Of a DNA stretch of 64,000 nt, positions 51,581 through 60,714 are shown one piece after another; positions within the stretch are counted from its first letter, which is position 1; the number at the start of each line of letters is the position of its first letter. Where the stretch lies: NCBI RefSeq assembly GCF_025854275.1, contig NZ_CP107567.1, positions 2,108,001 through 2,172,000 on the forward strand. The letters are read 5' to 3'. This DNA is from Streptomyces peucetius (GTDB lineage: Bacteria > Actinomycetota > Actinomycetes > Streptomycetales > Streptomycetaceae). Position numbers and translations under genes: made by a program. The notes below the pieces were generated by a model. That model was not told the origin of the DNA. It made no database searches and was given only the letters and a program-made list of their open reading frames with translations.

Positions 51581-52582
51581 TCACAGGGTGACGCTCGCGG
51601 CGATCGGCAGATGGTCGCTCGGCGTGCGCGGCAGCGTCCACGACGACACCGGCTCCACGCCCCGCACCATGATCTGGTCGATCCGCGCCATCGGGAACGC
51701 CGCCGGCCAGCTGAAGCCGAACCCGTCGCCCGCCGCTCCCTGCGTGGAACGCATCTGGGACGTCACGGCGTTCAGGGAGCGGTCGTTCATCGTGCCGTTG
51801 AGGTCACCCAGCAGCACGATCCGGTCCTCCCGCTCGCGCGCGATAGCCTCGCCCAGCGCGTCGGCGCTGTCGTCGCGCTGGTTGGCGGTGAAACCGGCGT
51901 TGAGCTTCACACGCACGGACGGCATGTGCGCCACGTACACGGCGACGTCTCCCCCGGGCACCTCCACCGTCGTCCGCATGGCCCGGACCCAGCCCATCCC
52001 GATGTCGACGGGGGCCGTGCCGGTCAGCGGGTACTTGCTCCACACGCCGACCGTGCCCTCCACCGCGTGATGGCGGTACGCACCGGACAGCGCCTCCTCG
52101 TACGCCGCGACCTGCCCGGCCGGCAGCTCCTGGAGCGCCAGGACGTCCGCCCCCGAGGCGGCGACGTCCTTCGCGGTGCCCGCCGGGTCCGGGTTGTCCG
52201 CGTTCACGTTGTGCGTGGCGACGGTCAGGTCGCCCCGGTCGTGAGCCGCGGCGGCGGACTTGCCGGTCAGCAGCCCGCCGAAGAGGTCGAGCCACACGAC
52301 CAGCGGCAGCAGTACCGCGATCAGCGGGACGAAGATCCCGAGCCACGGCAGGAACGTCTCCGTCAGGCTGCCGAGGTTGCCGATCCGGTTCGGAATCCGC
52401 GAGTGCAGCGCCATCAGCAGGGCGATCAGCACGGCGAAGAGAGCGAGGACGACGCCGCGCCGCCAGATGCCCCGGTCCTCGCGCCACCGCGCGGGCAGGA
52501 GACCCCCGAGTCTCCCGGCGAAGGAGCCGGTGTGCGTCCCGGCTGCGCCGTTCCCCGTTTCCGCCGTGTACGCCTGCGCCAT
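51581..52582 (-). CDS. Membrane-anchored endonuclease/exonuclease/phosphatase family protein
   Basis: 333-residue protein. Two to three N-terminal membrane helices (GVVLALFAVLIALLMALHSR, FLPWLGIFVPLIAVLLPLVV) tether a C-terminal EEP domain, likely outside the cell. Its catalytic motifs are THNVNADN, ADVLALQELPAG (metal-binding Glu), VLLGDLNGTMNDRS and the final TPSDHLPIAASVTL (catalytic His). The family includes DNase I-like nucleases and phospholipid or sugar phosphatases; the substrate is unknown. The start ATG follows GAGGAC. An upstream in-frame ATG is less likely. Confidence 0.87.
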   Translation of the reverse strand: MAQAYTAETGNGAAGTHTGSFAGRLGGLLPARWREDRGIWRRGVVLALFAVLIALLMALHSRIPNRIGNLGSLTETFLPWLGIFVPLIAVLLPLVVWLDLFGGLLTGKSAAAAHDRGDLTVATHNVNADNPDPAGTAKDVAASGADVLALQELPAGQVAAYEEALSGAYRHHAVEGTVGVWSKYPLTGTAPVDIGMGWVRAMRTTVEVPGGDVAVYVAHMPSVRVKLNAGFTANQRDDSADALGEAIAREREDRIVLLGDLNGTMNDRSLNAVTSQMRSTQGAAGDGFGFSWPAAFPMARIDQIMVRGVEPVSSWTLPRTPSDHLPIAASVTL

Positions 52583-52905
52583 GAATGCTGTCCTCACTGC
52601 CTTGCACTGTCTTGCCGTCACGCCTGCCTCGCCGCCGTCCCAAGGACCCTAGGCGATGGCCGGTGGTCACTCCGCCGTCCCGGGACGGCCGTACTTCCTC
52701 GATGACGACGGGGCGCCACCACGGGTTCCTGGCGTACGGCCCGCCGCCGACGCTGTGACAGAACGGGCACACTTCCGCGCCCGGGCGCGGCGGCGCGCGC
52801 CGTGTGACGGGGTCCTCTTTTCGCGGGGCGGCATGAAGTGCCACCATGGAGGCGGTCCGGGGACGCCGTCAGGGCGCCTCGAGATGACGAAGGAGCCGAA
52901 TACTC
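52583..52905. other. Intergenic region between endonuclease-like gene and panB
   Basis: 323 bp that must hold both divergent promoters. A minus-strand frame here encodes a short VCPFCHSVGGG stretch with good codon bias but no stop before running into the neighbouring gene, so no gene is called. No hairpin of note. Confidence 0.45.
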
Positions 52906-53766
<861 letters not shown>

Positions 53767-53807
53767 GTCACGCGCACCACCGCATCGAGCCACTCCCGGC
53801 ACAGACG

Positions 53808-53841
53808 ACAGCCCGCCGACCGTCCCCCGTCGGCGGGCTGT
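53808..53841 (+). terminator. Hairpin after panB
   Basis: Perfect 13-bp stem (53808-53820 with 53829-53841) and 8-nt loop, 42 bp after the panB stop. Confidence 0.85.
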
Positions 53842-53848
53842 CGGCGTG

Positions 53849-53890
53849 ACGTGCCAGTCGGCCGTAACGTGCCAGTCGGCGTAACGTGAG
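53849..53890 (+). repeat. 17-18 bp tandem repeat upstream of cupin gene
   Basis: Two copies of acgtgccagtcggc(c)gta (53849-53866 and 53867-53883) and a partial third (acgtgag). The repeat lies 47 bp before the cupin ATG and could hold operator half-sites or be a replication-slippage product. Confidence 0.7.
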
Positions 53891-53936
53891 AAGTGGCCTC
53901 GGGGACCGCACGTACATCGCCAGGAGGCGGGACATC

Positions 53937-54299
53937 ATGGCCGCACTCGTGAGCAGGAACTTCGACTCGGCTGACGAGACCCGTGCGTTCGAGGACGGGA
54001 AGGGAAAGCTGGACGTCATCAACACGGAGCACGGGCCGGTCGGCCGGGCCGTGTTCGAACCGGGCTGGCGCTGGTCCACCCACATCAAGCCGATCGCGGG
54101 CACGGACAGCTGCCAGGCCGCCCATGTGGGCTACACGGTGAGCGGCCGGATGAAGGTCGTCATGGACGACGGCGAGACCGGCGAGGCCGGCCCCGGTGAC
54201 TTCATCTCCATCGCACCCGGCCATGACGCCTGGGTCGTCGGCGACGAGCCGTGCGTGGTGATCGACTGGGTCGGCTTCGGCGAATACGCCAAGTCCTGA
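53937..54299 (+). CDS. Cupin domain protein
   Basis: 120-residue single-domain cupin. The beta-barrel motifs are HIKPIAGTDSCQAAHVGYTV then SGRMKVVMDDG, and the second motif PGDFISIAPGHDAWVVGDEP with a His that could bind metal. Such small cupins bind a metal or small ligand and may be enzymes or sensors. The ATG follows GGAGG. It is preceded by a tandem 17-18 bp repeat. The function is not predictable. Confidence 0.82.
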   Translation: MAALVSRNFDSADETRAFEDGKGKLDVINTEHGPVGRAVFEPGWRWSTHIKPIAGTDSCQAAHVGYTVSGRMKVVMDDGETGEAGPGDFISIAPGHDAWVVGDEPCVVIDWVGFGEYAKS

Positions 54300-54360
54300 C
54301 CGGCACGGACAACGGCCGCCGGCTTCTCGTCGGCGGCCTGCCCCGCGCAGGATGCCTCCG

Positions 54361-57300
54361 CTACGGGCCGTCGTGGGCGAAGGGGGCCCAGAGCATCGGG
54401 TTCGTGGGGTCCGCGTCGCGCAGTTCCGCGACGGCGCGGTGCAGGGCCACGGCGGCACCGGCCGAACGCAGCGCGCCCGGGGCTCCGAGGTTCCGGTAGA
54501 ACGCGGCGGCTACGGCGGGCGCGACCCGGTCCTGGACGGACCACAGGGTGGACACCACATGGCGGAAGCCCGCCATGCGCAGCGCGGCCGCGGTGTGGAT
54601 GGCCTCGTCCGGCAACTGCCCACCGCCCAGCCGCGTATGGCAGGCGGAGAGGAACGCCAGGTCCGCACCGGTCAGTCGGAGCTCCGCGAAGTCGAGCACG
54701 TTCATGTCGCCGTCGCGCAGGCACAGGCCCGAAGTCGCCGGTGCGCTCATGTCCAGTCTGCCGTGGCAGGCGAAGTGCGCCCACGGGTGCCCGGGCAGTC
54801 GCTCCCGCACCGCCGCCACGGTGGCCGCGTCGTCGGCCAGTGTGCTCAGCCGCTCGCGGCCGAGCGCGTCGCGCAGTCCCCGGAGCTCCTCCGGAACTCC
54901 CGGCAGGGGCGTGTGGCCCCGCCCGGTGTCGGACAGTGCCACGGCCAGCAGCCGGGGATCGCCCGCCGCCGGCCGCCGCCTGGCGTCGACGAGTGCGGCG
55001 AGGGTCGTGGTGCAGGACGACACCACCGCGTAGGGCAGTCCGACCGGCTCGGTCCGGTCGGCGCGGGTGCGGGGGTAACGCCCCGCCGCATGCAGCGGCA
55101 ACGACACCAAGGAGGCCGTGGGGCACCACCAGATCCGCGGGGGCGCCTCGGACCGGTACGGCAGGGCCAGCCGGTCCAGCACCGGCCGGGCGATCTTCTT
55201 CCACAGCCATTCCAGGGTGTCGTGGACAGTGTGCTGCGCGCGTTGCCGGATCCGGCCCGTGGCACCGGGTGCCAGCGCGTCCCCCAGGTGCTCCAGGTAG
55301 GTGTTGCAGACGCTGTCGGCGCTGCGGAAGTCGACGTCGGGCAGCGGTACGACGTCGACCCGTCCGCCCGGAAGCACCAGGATCGCGTCGCAGCGCAGGG
55401 TGCTGATGTTGACGACGACCACGGGACCCTCGGCCGCCGCGGTAGCGAGTTCACCGAACTCGGGCGGGGCAAGGAAGCGTTCGAAGCCGGGCAGGCTCCT
55501 GACCCGGTCGCACAGTTGTGTCCAGCGGCGGGCCAGCCGCAGCCGGGTCTCCGGGTCGGCCCGGTCGTCGCCGTCCAGCGCGGAGCGGACACTCTCCAGC
55601 TCCGCCGCGAGGGAGGGCTCCCGCGCCGCGAGGGAGGCGAGGTCGCCGCGCAGGTGCAGCGTGGAACGCCACAGCACCGACCGACCCTGCTCCAGGAGTT
55701 CCACGGCCAGTTCGGGCCGGCCCTCGGTGATCGCCAGGGCAGCCGCATCCCTCGGCATCGCGGCACCGCTGCGCAGGGCCTGCTCCTGGTCGGGGCGTTC
55801 GAGCCCGGTCCAGCCGATGTCCCGCAGCAGGGAGACCGCGACGCGCGCCCCCACCAGCGCGTCGGCGGTGTCGCCTGCCTCGTGGGCCAGACCCGCCCAC
55901 ATCCGGGTGGCGGACAGGCGGCTCTCGGGCGAGGAGCCGACCGCGTGGGCCGCGTCCCTGAGCGCCGTCAGCGCCGCCTCGCGGTCGGGGCCGTCAGGTG
56001 CGAACCGAAGGCGGTTCACCAGCGCCACCGCCAGACCGATCAGCACTTCGGCGCGGTCCACGTCCGTCGCCTCACATGCCGCGACCGCCGCCGTGAAGGC
56101 CGCCACGGCCTCTTCCACCTCGGCGCGGTCCGGCCCACCGTCGTCGTGCGAACGCAGCAGCAGAGAGCCGAGGAGCCACCGCGACTCGAACGTGCTCTCC
56201 TCGCTCACCGCGGTGGCCGCGGCCTCCCGGGCCGCGGCCACCGCGCCGTCCCGGTCACCCTCCTCCTCCAGTGCCGTGGCCAGCAGGACCAGCAGCTTCG
56301 GTCGCAGGGCGTGTGAGCGGGGCACGGCCGCCAGCGCACGGCGGGCGTCCTCGGAGGTGGCGGAGCCGCCGGCCGCGAACAGGGAGTACATCAGCGTCCG
56401 CGGATGGTCCGCGGGTGACTCCCGCAGCACGGTCCGCGCCTCGTCCGCCACCGCGTCGGCCTCGCGCCGGTCCTGCGACCGGCGGATGAGGGAGGCCCGG
56501 CTGCGCAGCACCGACGCGAGGTTGGTGGCGGCATCGACCCGGTGCCTCGGGTTGTCCGCGGTCCGTGCCGCCGCCCGCAACAGGACGACGGCCTCGTCCA
56601 GATCGTCCGGTGAACCTCTGCGCGAGCCCCGCACGTGCAGCGCCGCCCCGAGATTGGTGCGGGACACCGTGTCGTCCGGTGGCAGGCTCTCGACGGCCGC
56701 GCGCCCCAGCGCGACCGCCTCGTCCAGGTATCCGTCGATCGGGGCCTCGGCATCCGCTGCGGCGGCAGCGCCGTCGCCCGCCGCCGGTCCGGCGCCGGTG
56801 TCCGTGTGCTGGACGGCCAGCGACGTCAGGGCGCTGCAGAGACTCGCCTCGAGGTGGGCCCGTGCCTCCTCGTCGCCGCCCGGCCGCGTCAGCACCTGCC
56901 TGCCGATGTCCACGGCGCGATGCACCGGCTCCGCGTCACCGGTGACCTGGGACAGGTCACGCAGAATCCCGACGGCGGCCTCTGCGGCCTCCGTACGCAC
57001 CGGATCGTCCGGGGCGCGGGCCGACAGTTCCTCCAGCGCGACAAGGGCCGCCTCCCGCAGGTCGGCGGTGTGGCCCCGCAAGTCGTAGCGGTAGCGCAGG
57101 ACTCCACGCAGTGCGCCCAGCAGGACCGCCCGTGCCGGATGCCCTTCGGGTGCCAGGCGCACCCCGTCCCGGGTGATGTTGACGGCTGCCACGAGGGACG
57201 CGTCGTCGCCCGTCGCCTCGAACCGCTTGAACGCCGCCTCCGCATTCAGGTACTTCGCCACCGGCACCATCTCCGGGTCCACCGGAGGAGGGGGGTCGGC

Positions 57301-57681
57301 GGCCTCCAGTCGCCGTAGGTTGGCGACGGCCTGGGGATGGCCCCTCGATGCGGCGATCCGGAACCAGTGGACCGCGTCGGGGTCCTCCTGGTTGTGCAGC
57401 AGTGCTCCCAGGTTGTTGGCGGCCTCCGGATGCCCGTGGCGGAACGCTTCGGTGTACCAGAGGCGGGCCATGCGGATCCGGCCGGTGCGCTCCGCCACCA
57501 GAGCCAGGTTGTACATCCCGTTGAAGTCGGCGTACCCCCCGGCCGCCTCCCGGAAGAGCCTCTCCGCCTCCTCGGTACGACCGTGGCGGTCCAACTCCAC
57601 TCCCCGAAGGAGCAGTTGCCGTCCGCGGTCCTCTCCCGCACCGTCGTCCCCCGCTCCGCCCCCATCGCTGCCGACCGCCAT
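54361..57681 (-). CDS. TPR/Sel1-repeat protein with C-terminal CHAT (caspase-like) protease domain
   Basis: 1106-residue cytoplasmic protein. Residues about 20-130 contain Sel1-like repeats (GVELDRHGRTEEAERLFREA, YNLALVAERTGRIRMARLWY, EAANNLGALLH). Residues 140-720 are TPR-like helical repeats. The last 350 residues form a CHAT domain with the caspase-type pair intact: H973 in AHFACHGRLD and C1014 in AFLSACHTRLGGG. CHAT proteases of this shape are regulated by a repeat-based sensor and cleave partner proteins, and some act in phage defence. The start ATG follows AGGGGGG. It is divergent from a two-gene operon 67 bp away. Confidence 0.9.
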   Translation of the reverse strand: MAVGSDGGGAGDDGAGEDRGRQLLLRGVELDRHGRTEEAERLFREAAGGYADFNGMYNLALVAERTGRIRMARLWYTEAFRHGHPEAANNLGALLHNQEDPDAVHWFRIAASRGHPQAVANLRRLEAADPPPPVDPEMVPVAKYLNAEAAFKRFEATGDDASLVAAVNITRDGVRLAPEGHPARAVLLGALRGVLRYRYDLRGHTADLREAALVALEELSARAPDDPVRTEAAEAAVGILRDLSQVTGDAEPVHRAVDIGRQVLTRPGGDEEARAHLEASLCSALTSLAVQHTDTGAGPAAGDGAAAAADAEAPIDGYLDEAVALGRAAVESLPPDDTVSRTNLGAALHVRGSRRGSPDDLDEAVVLLRAAARTADNPRHRVDAATNLASVLRSRASLIRRSQDRREADAVADEARTVLRESPADHPRTLMYSLFAAGGSATSEDARRALAAVPRSHALRPKLLVLLATALEEEGDRDGAVAAAREAAATAVSEESTFESRWLLGSLLLRSHDDGGPDRAEVEEAVAAFTAAVAACEATDVDRAEVLIGLAVALVNRLRFAPDGPDREAALTALRDAAHAVGSSPESRLSATRMWAGLAHEAGDTADALVGARVAVSLLRDIGWTGLERPDQEQALRSGAAMPRDAAALAITEGRPELAVELLEQGRSVLWRSTLHLRGDLASLAAREPSLAAELESVRSALDGDDRADPETRLRLARRWTQLCDRVRSLPGFERFLAPPEFGELATAAAEGPVVVVNISTLRCDAILVLPGGRVDVVPLPDVDFRSADSVCNTYLEHLGDALAPGATGRIRQRAQHTVHDTLEWLWKKIARPVLDRLALPYRSEAPPRIWWCPTASLVSLPLHAAGRYPRTRADRTEPVGLPYAVVSSCTTTLAALVDARRRPAAGDPRLLAVALSDTGRGHTPLPGVPEELRGLRDALGRERLSTLADDAATVAAVRERLPGHPWAHFACHGRLDMSAPATSGLCLRDGDMNVLDFAELRLTGADLAFLSACHTRLGGGQLPDEAIHTAAALRMAGFRHVVSTLWSVQDRVAPAVAAAFYRNLGAPGALRSAGAAVALHRAVAELRDADPTNPMLWAPFAHDGP

Positions 57682-57748
57682 GAGCCCCCCTGGCCCTGAG
57701 TGGTGCGAACAGCACTCAAGGTAAACCGGCGCTCATTACAGTGTGGCC

Positions 57749-58099
57749 ATGTCCGACGCAGCGGCCCCGGCCTATCTCGCCACCACCGACCGTGAACTGA
57801 CCGGCCGTGCCTACGACTTGCTCGAGGCCGGGCAGCTCACGGTGTCGCCGCACGGTTCGGGCGGCGTGTACGGCTTCGTCGTGGCCGGTCCGTGTCCCCG
57901 CTGCGACCACCACATCGTCGACCGTCAGGTCTCGGTCGCGCTCACCGGCACCGGCGGGGTCGGCCGTTCCGCGGACACCGACCCGGTGGAGACCGTGGTG
58001 CTGGACGTCTCCTGCGGCTGCGGCAGTACCCACGTGGACGCCCCGGAGGGCCTGACGGGATGCGGCGCCAGCTTCCGCCTCGAACTGGACATCGTGTGA
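57749..58099 (+). CDS. Small Cys-rich protein, CHAT neighbour
   Basis: 116-residue protein with a Cys-His pattern that could hold a zinc: CPRCDHHIV in the middle, VSCGCGSTHV and LTGCGASFRL near the end. The N-terminal part (DRELTGRAYDLLEAGQLTVS) is helical. It is not a known family to me. The ATG at 57749 is chosen; an in-frame GTG two codons upstream has no better ribosome site, and a TTACAGTG stretch close upstream suggests a short or absent leader. Its stop overlaps the next gene start (GTGA), so the pair is translationally coupled. Confidence 0.72.
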   Translation: MSDAAAPAYLATTDRELTGRAYDLLEAGQLTVSPHGSGGVYGFVVAGPCPRCDHHIVDRQVSVALTGTGGVGRSADTDPVETVVLDVSCGCGSTHVDAPEGLTGCGASFRLELDIV

Positions 58100-58737
58100 A
58101 CCTGCGGCCCCGCAGGCCGACCGGTCCGCCCAGTGCGGCCGACCTGGCGGAGCGGGACCGGTTCAGGGAACTGGTGCGCGAGTCGCTGCCGGCGGTGCGG
58201 GCGAGCGCGGAGGCGTGGCGCAACGGTCTCGCGGCCTTCATCACCCTGATCGGCGCGGCGATCGTGATCAAGGGCCGGGGCACCACCGCCGAGCTGCCCT
58301 TCGGCTGGCGGGTGGCCGTCACCGTGCTCGTCGGCGGCGGACTGGCCCTGGCCGTGGTGGGCCTGTGGCACGCTCTGGCGGCGCAGGCGGGGAACCGGCC
58401 ACTGGCGGTGACCCTGGCCGGCATCCACCGTGATCACGGATCGGTGGACGGTTTCGAGGTGGCGACGGCGATATCGGCGGCCCGGCGGCTCACCCGTGCC
58501 CGCCGTGCCGTGGCGGTGGCCCTCGTACTGCTGTTCGCCGGCACGGCGCTCACCTGGTGGGCGCCCGCGGCCAGGCCCGCGTTCCTGAAGGTCACCCACG
58601 GTACGGGGACCACCTGCGGCGCCCTGTTGTCGGCGGACGGCGGCACGGTGCGTCTGTCCGTGGCCGGGCGGGCGGGTCCGGTCGAGATCCCGCTCGCGTC
58701 GGTCGACAACATGGCCGTGACCGGCACCTGCCCGTAG
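58096..58737 (+). CDS. Membrane protein with three helices, CHAT neighbour
   Basis: 213-residue membrane protein. A cytoplasmic basic N-terminus (RPRRPTGPPSAADLAERDRF) precedes membrane helices at about 45-62 (GLAAFITLIGAAIVIKG), 72-96 (RVAVTVLVGGGLALAVVGLW) and 135-152 (AVAVALVLLFAGTALTWW), then a soluble domain (KVTHGTGTTCGALLSADG, AGPVEIPLASVD). It is coupled to the small Cys-rich gene by a 4-bp overlap. If the divergent CHAT protein is a protease, this protein is a possible cleavage target or effector; no direct evidence supports this. Confidence 0.72.
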   Translation: MNLRPRRPTGPPSAADLAERDRFRELVRESLPAVRASAEAWRNGLAAFITLIGAAIVIKGRGTTAELPFGWRVAVTVLVGGGLALAVVGLWHALAAQAGNRPLAVTLAGIHRDHGSVDGFEVATAISAARRLTRARRAVAVALVLLFAGTALTWWAPAARPAFLKVTHGTGTTCGALLSADGGTVRLSVAGRAGPVEIPLASVDNMAVTGTCP

Positions 58738-58840
58738 GCGCGCGTCGGCGAGGGCCCGCCGGGTCCGCGTCGGCGGCCTGTCGGCCGGGTGTCGGTGGTC
58801 TGTCGGTGGTCTGTCGGCGCGGTCGGACACCGTGTTCCCC

Positions 58841-59848
58841 ATGACGCGAACCGACAAGAACGCCGTCGAGGTACGGGGCCTCGTGAAGCACTACGGCGAG
58901 ACGAAGGCGCTCGACGGGGTGGACCTCGACGTCCGTGAAGGAACGGTCCTCGGGGTCCTCGGTCCCAACGGCGCGGGCAAGACCACCCTCGTGCGCTGCC
59001 TCTCCACCCTGATCGTCCCCGACTCGGGCCGTGCCACCGTCGCCGGCTACGACGCGGTGAAGCAGCCCCGGCAGCTGCGCCGCACCATCGGGCTCACCGG
59101 CCAGTACGCCTCGGTCGATGAGAAGCTCTCCGGCTGGGAGAACCTGTACATGATCGGGCGGCTGCTGGACCTGTCCCGCAGGGACGCCCGCCTCCGGGCG
59201 GACGAGCTGCTGGAACGCTTCTCGCTCACCGAGGCCGCCAAGCGGCCCGCCGCGCAGTACTCGGGCGGCATGCGCCGGCGCCTCGACCTCGCCGCCTCGA
59301 TGATCGGCCGCCCGGCCGTGCTCTACCTCGACGAGCCGACGACCGGTCTCGACCCCCGTACCCGCAACGAGGTCTGGGACGAGGTGCGGCGCATGGTCGC
59401 GGAGGGCGCGACCGTGCTGCTGACCACGCAGTACATGGAGGAGGCGGAGCAGCTCGCGAGCGAGCTGACCGTCATCGACCGGGGCCGGGTCATCGCCGGC
59501 GGCGCCGTGGAGCAGCTGAAGGCCAAGGTCGGCGGACGCACGCTGCAGATCCGGCCCAGCGACCCGGCACAACTCGCCGCCATGGCGGGGGCGGTGGCCG
59601 AAGCGGGCCTCGACGGCGTCGGAGGGGTGTCGGCCGTGCCGGACGAAGGGCAGCTGTACGTGCCGATCCTGAGCGACGCCCAGCTCACCGCGGTCGTCGC
59701 GCTCCTGGCCGGCCGGGGCTTTCCGATCGCGCACATCGGCACGCATCTGCCCAGCCTGGACGAGGTGTTCCTGGCCATCACCGGCGAGAAGAGCTCGTCC
59801 GCCGCCGTCGAAGACACCGACATGATCCCCGAGGAGGTCGCGGCATGA
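58841..59848 (+). CDS. ABC transporter ATP-binding protein, DrrA-type
   Basis: 335-residue ATPase of an export-type ABC transporter of the daunorubicin resistance (DrrA) subgroup. Walker A is GPNGAGKTT, the signature is YSGGMRRRLDLA, Walker B is VLYLDEPTTGLD. The position normally held by the switch histidine is glutamine (LLTTQYMEEAEQLA), a hallmark of DrrA-type pumps. The C-terminal extension is also DrrA-like. The ATG at 58841 starts the aligned region. The upstream intergenic has an 11-bp tandem repeat (tgtcggtggtc, 58790-58811). It overlaps the permease by 4 bp. Confidence 0.92.
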   Translation: MTRTDKNAVEVRGLVKHYGETKALDGVDLDVREGTVLGVLGPNGAGKTTLVRCLSTLIVPDSGRATVAGYDAVKQPRQLRRTIGLTGQYASVDEKLSGWENLYMIGRLLDLSRRDARLRADELLERFSLTEAAKRPAAQYSGGMRRRLDLAASMIGRPAVLYLDEPTTGLDPRTRNEVWDEVRRMVAEGATVLLTTQYMEEAEQLASELTVIDRGRVIAGGAVEQLKAKVGGRTLQIRPSDPAQLAAMAGAVAEAGLDGVGGVSAVPDEGQLYVPILSDAQLTAVVALLAGRGFPIAHIGTHLPSLDEVFLAITGEKSSSAAVEDTDMIPEEVAA

Positions 59849-60669
59849 GCGCGGCAGCACTCACCGCCCCCGTCGCCGCCGACCGGGCAGACGGACGGAT
59901 CGGCCTGCGGGCCAATCTGCGGCACATCGGCGCCCTGGTGCGCCGCAACGCCATGCAGATCAAGCAGGACCCGGAGTCGATGTTCGACGTCCTGCTGATG
60001 CCGATCATGTTCACGCTGCTGTTCGTGTACGTCTTCGGCGGCGCGATCTCGGGCAAGGGCAATCAGGACGTGTACGTCAACTACGTGGTGCCCGGCCTGA
60101 TGGCGATGATGGGCCTGAACATCGCCATGGCCGTCGGTACGGGCATCAACGACGACTTCAGGAAGGGTGTGATGGACCGGTTCCGGACGATGCCCATCGC
60201 CCGGTCCTCGGTGCTCATCGCCAAGATCGTGGTCGAGGTCGGCCGGATGGTGATCGCCACCGCGATCCTGCTCGGCATGGGCTTCCTGCTGGGGCTGGAG
60301 ATCAAGACCTCCGTGCTCGGCCTCCTGGCGGCCGTCGGTCTCTCGCTTCTCTTCGGCGCCTCGCTGACGTGGATCTTCATCCTGCTGGGGCTGACCATGA
60401 AGACGGCGCAGGCCGTCCAGGGGATGGCCATGCTGGTACTGGTGCCGCTGCAGTTCGGGTCGTCGATCTTCTCGCCGCCGTCGACCATGCCGGGCTGGCT
60501 GAAGACGTTCACCGACTACAACCCGCTCTCCAACCTCGCCGACGCGGCCCGCGCGCTCATCAACGGCGGGCCGGTCGCCGAGTCGGTGTGGATGACGCTG
60601 GGCTGGACGGCGGCGATCACCGTGGTCACGGCGCCGCTGGCCGTCGCCAAGTTCCGCAGGAAGACGTGA
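59845..60669 (+). CDS. ABC transporter permease, DrrB-type
   Basis: 274-residue membrane subunit with six helices of the ABC-2 export family. Recognisable parts are the N-terminal LVRRNAMQIKQDPESMFDVL, the first helix MPIMFTLLFVYVFGG, and the conserved mid-region GVMDRFRTMPIARSSVLIAK. Together with the upstream ATPase it forms a half-transporter pair that probably exports a lipophilic compound; the substrate is unknown. The ATG overlaps the ATPase stop by 4 bp. It is convergent with the SARP-type regulator. Confidence 0.92.
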   Translation: MSAAALTAPVAADRADGRIGLRANLRHIGALVRRNAMQIKQDPESMFDVLLMPIMFTLLFVYVFGGAISGKGNQDVYVNYVVPGLMAMMGLNIAMAVGTGINDDFRKGVMDRFRTMPIARSSVLIAKIVVEVGRMVIATAILLGMGFLLGLEIKTSVLGLLAAVGLSLLFGASLTWIFILLGLTMKTAQAVQGMAMLVLVPLQFGSSIFSPPSTMPGWLKTFTDYNPLSNLADAARALINGGPVAESVWMTLGWTAAITVVTAPLAVAKFRRKT

Positions 60670-60714
60670 CGTCCGGTCCGTGACGCTCAGCCCGTCGCGC
60701 TCAGCCCATGGCAC

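Noticed and set aside
52656..52847. Minus-strand short reading frame with VCPFCHSVGGG ahead of panB
   Set aside because: Codon use is good and a CxxC is present, but there is no stop until deep inside the neighbouring gene and no clear ribosome site, so a gene cannot be supported.
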